Shown: positions 15,506 to 26,582, counted from the stretch's first letter. The stretch: DNA of 64,000 nucleotides from an uncultured Candidatus Melainabacteria bacterium (GCA_934757275.1 CAKVLN010000002.1:62001-126000), one strand, 5' to 3'. Program-made: numbers and translations. The notes: generated by a model not told the origin, from the sequence alone.

Positions 15506-16471
15506 ATGTCACTTGGTTATGGCATAACAGGAATTGGAAACGGATTAGGTACATTAGGGCTTGGCGGTGCAAGTTCTTATTACGATCCGACAATGATGGG
15601 TATGGCTGGCGCATATTCACCTTATAACTCTATGGGAATGATGGGAGCTTACGCTTCACCATATTCTGGCATGGGTATGATGGGAATGTACAATCCAACA
15701 TTTATGGGGCAGATGAATCAAGCTTACCAGCAAATGGAGGTTGACCAACTTAATCATGCTGGTGCTATGCACAACTTGTTATTGCAAAATCAAACTCAAG
15801 CTTTTACCGATCAAGATAGAGCAATCTTTGAAAAAGCAATGGTTGATGCTGGAGTTAACAAAGGCGTAACAAACCTTGCTGAAATGGTTAGAAAAGGTGA
15901 CGCAGATGGCATTTGTCAAACTTATGATGAATTAAAGCAAACTCTTTATACAAAGTATAGTGACTATTTTAAGGCAAACGCAAATAAACTTGACCCAGCA
16001 GATAGCATGGCAAACTTTATTGAACTTTTATATAGCAAAATCGTATCAGCTCAACAAGGTGAACAAGTTGATTTGAGAAGTGATGTCAAAAGATTTGGTG
16101 AAACTGCATTTGAGCATGGTTTCTGGAAGAATTTCCACGGAAGTGACTACCATGACAAAACTTCAGAAGAGGCTTTAAGCTACATGTTCGGTACACCAAT
16201 TGATAACAAAGCTGGACATGAAAGAATGGAAAAATATGGTGCAACGGCTGAAAAGGTTGCAGAAGTTGGTACCGCAGCGGCAGTTGGTGCAGTAGCAGTT
16301 CCTACAATGGCTAAAGCTGGTAAAAGTGTTTTAAGTTCTATAGTTTCAATAGGTTCTAAAAATGCAGGTGAATCAATCGCTAAATTGGGAACTTTCAATA
16401 AAAAATGGGCTTGGGCAGGTGCAATCGGTTTAGCAATTGGTGACTGGTTATGGCAGCAAAGCAGAGCATAA
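15506..16471 (+). CDS. Unknown protein with Met/Gly/Tyr-rich N-terminus
   Basis: A 321-aa protein of no known family. Residues 1-75 are low-complexity and rich in Met, Gly, Tyr, Ser and Pro (repeats of MMGAY, SPYSGMGMMG, MYNPTFMG). Residues 80-230 are a charged helical region (DQDRAIFEKAMVDAGVNKGV), followed by an Ala/Val-rich hydrophobic stretch (about 250-275) and a Trp-rich hydrophobic C-terminus (WAWAGAIGLAIGDWLWQQ). The strong Shine-Dalgarno TAGGAGGTCATT suggests high expression. Its promoter resembles those of other unknown genes here. The sticky low-complexity start recalls assembly or phase-forming segments, but that is speculation. Confidence 0.8.
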   Translation: MSLGYGITGIGNGLGTLGLGGASSYYDPTMMGMAGAYSPYNSMGMMGAYASPYSGMGMMGMYNPTFMGQMNQAYQQMEVDQLNHAGAMHNLLLQNQTQAFTDQDRAIFEKAMVDAGVNKGVTNLAEMVRKGDADGICQTYDELKQTLYTKYSDYFKANANKLDPADSMANFIELLYSKIVSAQQGEQVDLRSDVKRFGETAFEHGFWKNFHGSDYHDKTSEEALSYMFGTPIDNKAGHERMEKYGATAEKVAEVGTAAAVGAVAVPTMAKAGKSVLSSIVSIGSKNAGESIAKLGTFNKKWAWAGAIGLAIGDWLWQQSRA

Positions 16472-16505
16472 TTAACCAAACAAATAATCTTTCTTTTCTT
16501 AACCT

Positions 16506-16530
16506 AGAGGGTGTTTAAAAACACCCTCTT
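16506..16530 (+). terminator. Terminator after 16471
   Basis: AGAGGGTGT (16506-16514) pairs perfectly with ACACCCTCT (16521-16529), followed by a T-rich tract. Confidence 0.9.
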
Positions 16531-16551
16531 TAATTTTTTGAAAAATTATTC

Positions 16552-16579
16552 TTGACTTTAAATCTTGATATTGTAATAT
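16552..16579 (+). promoter_or_regulatory. Probable promoter of tRNA-Gln
   Basis: TTGACT (16552-16557), 16 bases, TAATAT (16574-16579), placing the start about 5-8 bases before the mature tRNA at 16591. Confidence 0.6.
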
Positions 16580-16590
16580 AGTAATTGCGA

Positions 16591-16666
16591 TGGGACGTCG
16601 CCAAGTGGTAAGGCAGCTGGTTTTGGTCCAGCCATCTCGGAGGTTCGAATCCTTCCGTCCCAGCCA
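16591..16666 (+). tRNA. tRNA-Gln (anticodon TTG)
   Basis: A 76-base cloverleaf. TGGGACG pairs with CGTCCCA in the acceptor stem, GCTGG with CCAGC in the anticodon stem, the loop TTTTGGT contains anticodon TTG at 16623-16625, and GGTTCGAATCC forms the T arm. Discriminator G and a genome-encoded CCA complete it. Its own terminator follows, so it is a single-tRNA unit. Confidence 0.97.
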
Positions 16667-16670
16667 ATTA

Positions 16671-16701
16671 AAAAAGGTTTAGCGAATGCTAAACCTTTTT
16701 T
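16671..16701 (+). terminator. Terminator after tRNA-Gln
   Basis: GGTTTAGC (16676-16683) pairs with GCTAAACC (16688-16695) around GAAT, flanked by A5 and T6. Confidence 0.9.
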
Positions 16702-16733
16702 ATTATGTATTCAACTTGTATCAATGGGGTTTA

Positions 16734-16844
16734 ATGTCCATGTTGAGTAGGAATTTTCATGGCATTGCGAGGGCGAAAAGCCCGACGCAATCCAGGTTTT
16801 CAAGGTCGGAAGTGGGTTGATTATAGCAAACACAACATGGACAT
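16734..16844. repeat. 12-bp perfect inverted repeat enclosing a TCATTGCGAG-type element
   Basis: ATGTCCATGTTG (16734-16745) and its exact complement CAACATGGACAT (16833-16844) bracket 87 bases holding GGCATTGCGAGGGCGAAAAG followed by CCCGACGCAATCC (16761-16792). The gap 16667-16984 has no gene. The layout is like a miniature inverted-repeat insertion; no target duplication is obvious. Confidence 0.65.
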
Positions 16845-16984
16845 ACATGGATTTTATTTACGCCTAAACGGACTACAAAATTTTCGTAAATAGTAAATTT
16901 TCAAAAGCTGTCTAAATCACAGTAAAGAACATAATGTCCAATTGTGTCAATATTAAATAATTAAGTTTAAAAAGTTTATTATTT

Positions 16985-17476
16985 TTATATCTTAAATTTA
17001 AAATATAAATAAACTATCAAAGATATAATCATAAAAAATATTAAAAATAAAAATAAATCATTAGATTTGCGTTCATTGAATACATTTTGCGTTTTTTGAT
17101 CAATTTCTTTCATTAAATTCAAAAAATCTATTCCATTATTAATATTATTCAATTTATAAAATTCTGCTTTTTTATATTTTTTATGTAATTCTTGATTGAT
17201 GGTAGAAGTATGTATAAATATGGTTGGAATTCCTGAACTTATAATTAAACTTAAATCATAGCCAGAATCAGAACATTCGTTATTGGTATACGCATCATAA
17301 TCTATGATAATTCTGTATTCATAATGAGCATCGGAGTTAACAATATTATCAATGTAGTTATCTGCCAAATCATCAAGTGTGTTACATATAGCAATTATTG
17401 AGAATTCAGGTGTATTTCCAATAAGTTGTTTATAAAAATTTTCTTTATCTTTATTTCCAAAAATCAAGATATTCAT
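16985..17476 (-). CDS. Receiver-like or Rossmann-like protein with a C-terminal membrane anchor
   Basis: Unknown 163-aa protein. The N-terminal 120 residues alternate strand and helix (MNILIFGNKDKENFYKQLIG, YRIIIDYDAY, GIPTIFIHTS), similar in outline to a receiver or other small Rossmann fold, although the usual acidic triad and lysine are not clear. A transmembrane helix at the C-terminus (DLFLFLIFFMIISLIVYLYF) is followed by only four residues, so the protein is tail-anchored with the domain in the cytosol. I start at ATG 17476, which follows AAAAGGAAAA, rather than nine codons upstream. It lies just downstream of the HigBA-like pair (34 bases) and may be cotranscribed with it. Confidence 0.65.
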   Translation of the reverse strand: MNILIFGNKDKENFYKQLIGNTPEFSIIAICNTLDDLADNYIDNIVNSDAHYEYRIIIDYDAYTNNECSDSGYDLSLIISSGIPTIFIHTSTINQELHKKYKKAEFYKLNNINNGIDFLNLMKEIDQKTQNVFNERKSNDLFLFLIFFMIISLIVYLYFKFKI

Positions 17477-17509
17477 TATATTTTCCTTTTCATTTACTAA
17501 CATTTTAGG

Positions 17510-17797
17510 TTAAGCAACTTTGAGATTATATCCCAATGTTTTTAATATTTTTGCCAATGTATCAACTCGAGGAATTCGTTTACCAACAAAAATATCATAA
17601 AGCATTGCTCTGTCTATCCCTGCTTTTTCACAAAAACCTGAAATGCTGTCACGAGATTTTATAACCATTTCCAAAGAGCGGAAAAACGCATTAAAATTGC
17701 CGTCATTCACATATTGTTCAAGTGAATCGTTCATATATTCTTTTTGGAATTCTTCATTTTTTAATTGTTCTAAAACAAAATCATTAAAATCAGTCAT
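17510..17797 (-). CDS. higA: HigA-like antitoxin (Xre-type helix-turn-helix)
   Basis: Cytosolic antitoxin and autorepressor. The 95-aa protein ends in an Xre-like DNA-binding domain: SISGFCEKAGIDRAMLYDIF, then GKRIPRVDTLAKILKTLGYN (about residues 50-93). The N-terminal half is helical and probably binds the toxin. It starts 8 bases before the stop of the toxin gene, the usual toxin-first order for higBA. Family-level call is good; the exact family name (HigA versus the putative addiction module antidote group) is less certain. Confidence 0.82.
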   Translation of the reverse strand: MTDFNDFVLEQLKNEEFQKEYMNDSLEQYVNDGNFNAFFRSLEMVIKSRDSISGFCEKAGIDRAMLYDIFVGKRIPRVDTLAKILKTLGYNLKVA

Positions 17798-18113
17798 TTT
17801 TATTATCCTTTATATTGTTTAAGTACGTTTTTGCAAGCTCAATATCTTTTGATTGTTTTGATTTATCACCTGCATTTAGTAATAAAACTATTACATCATT
17901 TTGAATTGTATAATAAATTCTGTATCCTTTGCCGAGTGTAAATCTTAGTTCATACAAATCTGAATAAAGTTTTTTATAATCGCCAAAATTGTCATCATAT
18001 ATTCGTTCAATTCGTCTGATAATTTTTACCCTTAAAGATTTGTCTAAATCTAACAACCAATCTTTTACAGGTTCTTTGCCATTTGGCAATTTATAAAACT
18101 TTATTCCTTTCAT
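17790..18113 (-). CDS. higB: RelE/HigB-family toxin (Gp49-like)
   Basis: Probable ribosome-dependent mRNA interferase. The 107-aa protein has the Gp49-like/HigB pattern: N-terminal FYKLPNGKEPVKDWLLDL, then ELRFTLGKGYRIYYTIQNDV and IVLLLNAGDKSKQSKDIELA. The lengths of toxin and antitoxin and their 8-base overlap fit type II modules. The ATG has no Shine-Dalgarno and sits about six bases from the -10 box, so the mRNA is essentially leaderless. Codon use resembles the neighbours, so recent acquisition is not obvious. Confidence 0.85.
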   Translation of the reverse strand: MKGIKFYKLPNGKEPVKDWLLDLDKSLRVKIIRRIERIYDDNFGDYKKLYSDLYELRFTLGKGYRIYYTIQNDVIVLLLNAGDKSKQSKDIELAKTYLNNIKDNKND

Positions 18114-18119
18114 ATTTGT

Positions 18120-18148
18120 ATTGTAGTGTTTTTACTACAAATTGTCAA
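18120..18148 (-). promoter_or_regulatory. Toxin-antitoxin promoter with overlapping operator palindrome
   Basis: On the minus strand TTGACA (18148-18143), exactly 17 bases, TACAAT (18125-18120), then ACAAAT and the toxin ATG. The perfect palindrome TTGTAGT-N6-ACTACAA (18121-18140) lies across the spacer and most of the -10 box, as expected for a HigA autoregulatory operator. Confidence 0.8.
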
Positions 18149-18216
18149 GTGTAAATTATCAAATTATCTGTTATAAAAACACAAACCGACTGCTCTTTTA
18201 CAATCAATAACAAAAA

Positions 18217-18242
18217 ACGCCTTATTTATTAATAAGGCGTTT
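18217..18242 (-). terminator. Terminator between 18271 gene and the TA operon
   Basis: AACGCCTTATT (18217-18227) pairs with AATAAGGCGTT (18232-18242); A-rich and T-rich flanks on both sides make it potentially bidirectional. It ends the minus-strand gene at 18271. Confidence 0.85.
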
Positions 18243-18270
18243 TAATTGTATTAAATCTTTATTATATTAG

Positions 18271-18759
18271 TTAGTGCAATTCATTCTTCTGCACGGTTTG
18301 AACTTGAATTATTGTAGTTGGTTTCAAGTCATTTTTTGTCTTTGGAATAATAAACAATAAACCATTAAACTCAAACCAATCAAAGTCGAAAGCCTTGCCG
18401 ATATATGGCTCTACACCCAAATTTTCATTAAAAGTTGCAAGAGTAATATTACCTTTTACATCAAAGCAATCTTTTATCGGTGCAACAATTAGTGAGCAAA
18501 TGTTATCTTTGTTATAATAAAAAGTTGAGTGCGGATATTTTGAATACTTTACGCTATCACCTTCTCTATTACCAGTTCCCAACGATTGTGAAACTGTATC
18601 ATAAGATTTGCCCAAATATTGAGTAGCTTTATTTCTATAAAAAGCATGGTTTACTGTAAACATTTTTGGCACTGCTTCCTTCATTTCCACAGTTTCAGCA
18701 AACACAGAAGTAGTAGCCAACAATATACCTGCCATTATTAACAACAAACATTTTTTCAT
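18271..18759 (-). CDS. Small secreted or periplasmic protein of unknown function
   Basis: A 162-aa protein with a clear signal peptide (MKKCLLLIMAGILLATTSVF, cleavage after A-x-A near AE at 21). The mature part has LGKSYDTVSQSLGTGNREGD and aromatic-rich strands (HSTFYYNKDNICSLIVAP), giving the impression of a small beta-rich periplasmic domain of the SmpA/OmlA-like kind, where a short LG-x(S)-x-D-V motif is common; the match is too weak to call. The DedA gene ends 15 bases upstream in the same direction, so cotranscription is likely. Confidence 0.75.
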   Translation of the reverse strand: MKKCLLLIMAGILLATTSVFAETVEMKEAVPKMFTVNHAFYRNKATQYLGKSYDTVSQSLGTGNREGDSVKYSKYPHSTFYYNKDNICSLIVAPIKDCFDVKGNITLATFNENLGVEPYIGKAFDFDWFEFNGLLFIIPKTKNDLKPTTIIQVQTVQKNELH

Positions 18760-18774
18760 AATTTAACCCTCTTA

Positions 18775-19401
18775 TTAAGAATTTTTTAAGTGTTTTACGT
18801 GCTTATAAACATACAAGCAGCCTAAAATACCAAATATAACAACGATTGCTACATCAAATTTATGCCAAATATGTTTAAATGCTTCCATATTTTCACCCAT
18901 TTTTACACCAACATAAACTAATAAATAGCTCCAAACCAAAGAGCCTAGGAAGGTTAAAGTGAAAAAGATTCTCTTTCTAGCTCTTAAAATACCTGCTGGC
19001 AATGAAATGAAGGTTCTGACAACTGGTAACATTCGACAGAAGAAAAATGCCCAATCACCATATTTATCTACCCATGCGTCAGCTTCCTCTAAATCTTTGT
19101 GTGAAATTAAAAAGTATTTGCCGTATTTTTCAACAAATTTTCTTCCACCAAAATAACCTAAATAATATGATGGAATAGAGCCTATAACGCAACCGAAGGC
19201 ACCAGCAAATGCTGCAACATGAAGATTCATTTCACCTTTGCTTACTATATAGCCTGCAAACGGTAAAATCGCTTCGCTTGGTAAAGGGATATTGCAAGAT
19301 TCAATTGCCATCAACAAGCTTATTCCCCAAGGTCCCATAATAGTAATAATGTGCTCTATAAAACTTACTAAATGAGTTATAATTAAATTTATAAATTCCA
19401 T
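18775..19401 (-). CDS. DedA-family inner-membrane protein
   Basis: Probable undecaprenyl-phosphate or phospholipid flippase-type membrane protein. At 208 aa it has the DedA features: an early GPWGISLLMAIESCNIPLPS with a conserved re-entrant E-x-P-x-P region, GSIPSYYLGYFGGRKFVEKY, and the arginine-bearing FFCRMLPVVRTFISLPAG that is diagnostic of the family. Four to five hydrophobic segments are present. It is followed at 15 bases by the secreted 162-aa protein. Confidence 0.93.
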   Translation of the reverse strand: MEFINLIITHLVSFIEHIITIMGPWGISLLMAIESCNIPLPSEAILPFAGYIVSKGEMNLHVAAFAGAFGCVIGSIPSYYLGYFGGRKFVEKYGKYFLISHKDLEEADAWVDKYGDWAFFFCRMLPVVRTFISLPAGILRARKRIFFTLTFLGSLVWSYLLVYVGVKMGENMEAFKHIWHKFDVAIVVIFGILGCLYVYKHVKHLKNS

Positions 19402-19452
19402 ACTCCCCCTTTATATGTACAGAGTTATTATATCCTAAAAATTTTTAAATAT

Positions 19453-20361
19453 CTATCGAGTTTCACGTTTTCTGATAATAATTAATATTACTCCAGCAAT
19501 AACGGTCAATATTCCAATCATAATTTTAGGTGTAAGTTGTTCATGAAAAATTACAACTCCAAAAAACAATGCCGTTAGAGGTTCTAAAGAGCCTAAAATT
19601 GCAGTTGTAGTTGAACCAACAAGTTTAATAGCTACATTAATTGTTTCTATAGATATTATTGTAGGAAATAGCGCTAAACCAATTGTATACAACCACAAGA
19701 TTGGCGAAGTCAAAATTTGCAACTCAGTACAGAAATTCAAATTTGTAATGTAAACAATCAAACCGAATAACATTACATAGAAAGTCATCTTTGCGCTATT
19801 CATGTGACGAATTGGCTTTATATTCTTAACTCCTACAATATATAGAGAATATAAAAGAGCCGATAGTAATACTATAAGCACGCCATGCAAATTTAATGTT
19901 GCGCCTTTTTTCCCGTGATAAAGCAACGTAATTCCGACCGTTATGAGAGAAATTGAACCAACAACAGTTTTTGTAATTTTTTCTTTAAAGAAAACTGCCA
20001 TGATTATTGCTACAAGTACTGGATAGATAAACAAAATTGTGCATGCGATACCTGCTTCAATATATTTGAATGCATCGAATAAGGTATATGAAGAAAGTGA
20101 AAAAAATAGACCTAAAATCATTAAAATTCCACCTTCTTTTATAGAGATTTTGAAAGAAATTTTTTTAAATAGTTTCAACCAAATGCCATAAAGAATTACA
20201 GCAATGGCGTATCTATAAAAAAGAACAGAATTAACGCCAATTCCTGCTGCATAAAGTGGTAGAGCAAACAAAGGATTTGTGCCATAACTTGCCGATGCAA
20301 AAGCACCATAAGTTAAGCCTATTCTTCTTTTCTTCTCAGCGGATATCAAAAATTCCTCCAC
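19453..20361 (-). CDS. EamA/DMT-superfamily transporter
   Basis: Ten-helix drug/metabolite transporter of 302 aa, made of two EamA repeats of five helices (about 11-145 and 160-297). Recognisable segments are FKYIEAGIACTILFIYPVLV in repeat 1 and VGSTTTAILGSLEPLTALFF in repeat 2, the latter with the E-P pair typical of EamA. A positively charged end, IIIRKRETR, is on the cytosolic side. Substrate cannot be inferred. The gene stands alone between DedA and a divergent secreted protein. Confidence 0.92.
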   Translation of the reverse strand: MEEFLISAEKKRRIGLTYGAFASASYGTNPLFALPLYAAGIGVNSVLFYRYAIAVILYGIWLKLFKKISFKISIKEGGILMILGLFFSLSSYTLFDAFKYIEAGIACTILFIYPVLVAIIMAVFFKEKITKTVVGSISLITVGITLLYHGKKGATLNLHGVLIVLLSALLYSLYIVGVKNIKPIRHMNSAKMTFYVMLFGLIVYITNLNFCTELQILTSPILWLYTIGLALFPTIISIETINVAIKLVGSTTTAILGSLEPLTALFFGVVIFHEQLTPKIMIGILTVIAGVILIIIRKRETR

Positions 20362-20478
20362 ATTCTTATGACAAATTAACTTAAATATACAAATTTTTCA
20401 AGCAAATATCATACTAAGCTATTGAGAAACGGAAAAAAACGAGTTATACTGAATTGTGCATAAAATAGGGGTATCAGA

Positions 20479-21189
20479 ATGTTAAAAAAATTACTGTCAC
20501 TTATGATATTATCATCAGTTATTGGTATTAACACTGTTCCAGCATTTGCAGAATGTTGTGAAACGACAAAAAGCATAGAGCATTTAGATGTACACAAAAA
20601 CGCACCTTGCAATGTTGTAACAATTACAAATGTTAGCAAAACAGTGGAAAAAGGAAATGTTTTGCAATTTGTTTTTGATGAAAAATATTTTTCAAAGTGT
20701 TCGCAAGCTGGAACAATAGTTCATTTCACTGTCCCGCAAGCTCTTTATACAAGAGAAGGAACTCTGTTATTACCTTGCAATACAAAAATAGTTGCAGAGG
20801 TAACAAATGTTGAGAAACCAAAATGGTTTAATAAAAACGCAAGAGTTAGTTTAGTATTTAGAAAAATTGTTTTACCTGACAATACTTGTATTGATATAAA
20901 AGCAATTCCGTTCACTAAAGACAACAAGCTAAAAGAAGGTCCATGGACGACAGCTGGTAAACTTACGCTTTCTACACTTACTCTAGGTATTGCTGGCGCA
21001 GGTGCCGGTGTTGGTTTCGCATTTATTCCAACTCCTGCTAAAATTGGTACTGGTTTAGCAATCGGGATTCCTGTTGGTTGCGGTGTTGGTTTAGCACTAG
21101 GTTTAATCACCCCTGGCTGCCACTATAAGGCTAAAAAAGGTGAAGCAGTTTACGCAATCTTGATTGACGAATTTAGTATTTGTGAATAA
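20479..21189 (+). CDS. Secreted/outer-envelope protein with glycine-rich hydrophobic hairpin
   Basis: Unknown 236-aa protein with a signal peptide (MLKKLLSLMILSSVIGINTV, cleavage near AFAE). A Cys pair CC lies just after cleavage. The middle is a beta-rich domain (FVFDEKYFSKCSQAGTIVHF, TKIVAEVTNVEKPKW). Residues of about 165-210 hold a glycine/alanine-rich hydrophobic stretch, LGIAGAGAGVGFAFIP and GIPVGCGVGLALGLITPGC, resembling glycine-zipper segments of membrane-inserted outer-membrane-associated proteins. AGGGG precedes the ATG and TATACT lies 25 bases further up. A strong terminator follows. Confidence 0.78.
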   Translation: MLKKLLSLMILSSVIGINTVPAFAECCETTKSIEHLDVHKNAPCNVVTITNVSKTVEKGNVLQFVFDEKYFSKCSQAGTIVHFTVPQALYTREGTLLLPCNTKIVAEVTNVEKPKWFNKNARVSLVFRKIVLPDNTCIDIKAIPFTKDNKLKEGPWTTAGKLTLSTLTLGIAGAGAGVGFAFIPTPAKIGTGLAIGIPVGCGVGLALGLITPGCHYKAKKGEAVYAILIDEFSICE

Positions 21190-21202
21190 ATAAAATTTTA
21201 AT

Positions 21203-21239
21203 AAAAAACACGCTCAACGATTTGCCGAGCGTGTTTTTT
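21203..21239. terminator. Terminator between convergent 20479 and 21254 genes
   Basis: AAAAAACACGCTC (21203-21215) pairs with GAGCGTGTTTTTT (21227-21239); it can act in both directions. Confidence 0.92.
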
Positions 21240-21253
21240 ATTTTGAAAAATTT

Positions 21254-21678
21254 TTAACTATGATTTGACTTAACTTCGTCTTTTACAACCTCTTTTTGGT
21301 CTTCTTTAAGCTTTAGTTCAGCCTCTCTAGCTTTTATCATTGCTTGAAGTATTGTATCATCTTGAGCTTGCTTTTTAATATCAGCAAAAACTGCTTTCAA
21401 TTCTTCATCGCTCAAACCTTGTGGAGCTTTCATACAAACAACGAGTTTTTGTTTTCTAAATGTAAAATATGCAGCCACCATAATTCCCCAAAGCAACAGA
21501 CCTTGAAATAGTCCGATTGATGGAAGATTTTCTGCAAACGAGGCACATAAATTCCACAAATGCATGCATACTAAACCAGGAAAAACTGCAAAACCGGCAA
21601 CCAGACAAGTTACAATAAAACCTGCCATTATCAAGCCTCTTATTCCATTTATTTGTATTACATTCAAATTTTTTTTCA

Positions 21679-21679
<1 letters not shown>
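21254..21679 (-). CDS. Small membrane protein with charged C-terminal tail
   Basis: A 141-aa unknown protein with two transmembrane helices (GLIMAGFIVTCLVAGFAVF, about 15-33, and GLFQGLLLWGIMVAAYFTF, about 56-74) and a cytosolic coiled-coil tail rich in Lys and Glu (LKLKEDQKEVVKDEVKS). Its ATG overlaps the last base of ligA, so it is the final gene of the heptose-kinase/ligA operon. No function can be given. Confidence 0.75.
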
Positions 21680-24892
<3,213 letters not shown>

Positions 24893-24941
24893 TTTTTAAC
24901 CCCTTGTCACTCTATTCCCTACTGGAAATCACCTCACCTTA

Positions 24942-24963
24942 GCCCTCTTCTGTAAGGAGAGGG
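24942..24963. repeat. Small GC-rich hairpin CCCTCT / GGAGAGGG
   Basis: CCCTCTTCTGTAAGGAGAGGG forms a short stem in the 87-base gap between operon genes; it looks like the larger hairpin at 10440-10484. Confidence 0.4.
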
Positions 24964-24979
24964 CATGAGTCAACATTAT

Positions 24980-25516
24980 TTATCCAACTTGATTATTAGC
25001 GCCATCGTCTTCAACTTTTACATCAGTTGTTACTCTAACATCAGAGATTGTGCCATTAAACTTGTAGTTTCCGCCTTCTAAAGTTACAGGCAAGCCCATT
25101 TTAATCTTGTTACCACCTACAACTGCACCATCTTTTGTAATCTTTGCAGTATCTGTAATCGTTACAATCGCATCAAAAATTGCAGGTTGTGAAGGGTCTT
25201 TTACTAAAATGTATTGCTCAACAGCTTTAGAAGAGGCTACTGCAGTTTTTCTAGCTTCAGAAGACACGTCAAGAACATTTAATTCAGTATAAGGAACGTT
25301 TCTTATTGTAATAAAAGTTTTGTCATTCGCTTTAATAGGAAATTCTTCGCCAGTAACAGTCACACCTCTCAAAAATACTTGGAAAGTAATTGGAGAAGTT
25401 GCCTCGATTTGCTTGTCAGCAGTTTGTCTAAAATGTTTTGTAGTCATTACACCAACAATTAGAGCAATAATAACGCCTAAAACTATTAAAATATCTACTA
25501 AGTGAAAATTCTTCAT
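24980..25516 (-). CDS. DUF4330-family protein
   Basis: A 178-aa protein with an N-terminal membrane anchor (LVDILIVLGVIIALIVGVMT, about 6-25) and a periplasmic beta-rich domain. The N-terminal D-I-L-I-V-L-G and the later pattern with VEQYILVKDPSQPAIFDAIV and IKMGLPVTLEGGNYKFNGTI agree with DUF4330, a family I associate mainly with cyanobacteria; the exact function is unknown. It lies 11 bases after the PfkB heptose kinase and 87 bases before the O-antigen-ligase-like gene, so it may be part of an envelope-assembly operon. Confidence 0.75.
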   Translation of the reverse strand: MKNFHLVDILIVLGVIIALIVGVMTTKHFRQTADKQIEATSPITFQVFLRGVTVTGEEFPIKANDKTFITIRNVPYTELNVLDVSSEARKTAVASSKAVEQYILVKDPSQPAIFDAIVTITDTAKITKDGAVVGGNKIKMGLPVTLEGGNYKFNGTISDVRVTTDVKVEDDGANNQVG

Positions 25517-25527
25517 ATTTAACCTTT

Positions 25528-26541
25528 CTATATTTCTAATACAATTCTTTCTGGTACTGAATCTAAGATTTCGTCAATACTTGTTGTTGCACAACCAAAT
25601 TGTTTTACAACAATTCCTGCTGCAATATTACCAATAATCGCTGCATAAACAGGTTCTGCACCAGCTGCTAACGCTAATGTATAAACTGCGGTTACAGTAT
25701 CACCCGCACCAGTGACATCGAAAACTTCAGCCTTATTAAATACAGGAATATGCGTATATTTGTTATTTGGCTCAACTACCACCATACCGTCAGCACCACA
25801 AGTAATAAGAATTGCCTCTGCATTTGTTTCAGCTAACAATTGATTGCCAGCCTTTAAGAAATCTTCTTTACTTTTTAAATAGAAACCAACACTCTTTTGT
25901 GTGTCAGGTAAATTTGGCGTCATAGAGGTGATACCTTTGTATCTTCCCAAATCTCTTTGAGCATCAACAATAACTTTTTTGTCATATTTTTTAGCAGTAT
26001 CAACAACCGCTTTAATAACATTGTCAGTCAAAGTTCCAATATGATAGTCTGACAAAATAACTGCATCATGAACAGGAACAAGTTTTTTAATTTCTTCAAT
26101 CATTTTTGCTTCTGTTTCTTCTGAAATTGGAGCATTCGTTTGTCTATCAATTCTAACAATTTGTTGAGTAATTGAATGCGAGCAAGAACCAGAAATTCTT
26201 GTTTTTGTAATAGTTTTTCTACATTTATCAACAATTAAAGAAGAGCAATCAATGTTTGCCTCTTTAAACGCATTTCTCAAATCATTTGCTTGATAATCGT
26301 CACCAATAATACCAATAACGCTAACTTTACCGCCATTGATTTCTGAAACGTTATGAGCTGCGTTTGATGCACCACCAAGAATAAATTTGGTGTGCGTATG
26401 TTGAAGAATTAAAACAGGAGCTTCTCTTGAAATACGTTCTGTGTCGCCATAAACCATTTCATCTAATGCTAAATCTCCAACAACTAAAATCTTTGAATCA
26501 CCGATTTTTTTGATTAAATCTACTAATTTTTCTTTATCCAT
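25528..26541 (-). CDS. PfkB-family heptose-7-phosphate kinase (HldE N-domain / RfaE1)
   Basis: Carbohydrate kinase of 337 aa corresponding to the kinase half of HldE, which phosphorylates D-glycero-D-manno-heptose 7-phosphate for ADP-heptose synthesis. Seen: VVGDLALDEMVYGDTERISR with the REAP substrate motif EAPVLILQ, LGGASNAAHNVSEING, and the ATP/anion-hole signature DVTGAGDTVTAVYTLAL. The nucleotidyltransferase half is not fused and not next to it. Together with the glycan ligase downstream this suggests heptose-containing envelope glycans or ADP-heptose signalling sugar. Substrate specificity is inferred from family motifs. Confidence 0.88.
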   Translation of the reverse strand: MDKEKLVDLIKKIGDSKILVVGDLALDEMVYGDTERISREAPVLILQHTHTKFILGGASNAAHNVSEINGGKVSVIGIIGDDYQANDLRNAFKEANIDCSSLIVDKCRKTITKTRISGSCSHSITQQIVRIDRQTNAPISEETEAKMIEEIKKLVPVHDAVILSDYHIGTLTDNVIKAVVDTAKKYDKKVIVDAQRDLGRYKGITSMTPNLPDTQKSVGFYLKSKEDFLKAGNQLLAETNAEAILITCGADGMVVVEPNNKYTHIPVFNKAEVFDVTGAGDTVTAVYTLALAAGAEPVYAAIIGNIAAGIVVKQFGCATTSIDEILDSVPERIVLEI

Positions 26542-26553
26542 ATCAATCTCTCA

Positions 26554-26582
26554 TTGCCTTAACACAAAATATCATATATAAT
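26554..26582 (+). promoter_or_regulatory. Sigma-70-type promoter of the 26623 gene
   Basis: TTGCCT (26554-26559), 17 bases, TATAAT (26577-26582). Transcription would start near 26589, after the first in-frame ATG at 26581, which supports ATG 26623 as the true start. Confidence 0.75.

Noticed and set aside
16985-18113. Prophage or integrated element at tRNA-Gln
   Set aside because: There is no integrase, no repeat of the tRNA 3' end downstream, and only a TA pair with one extra gene; base composition matches the surroundings.
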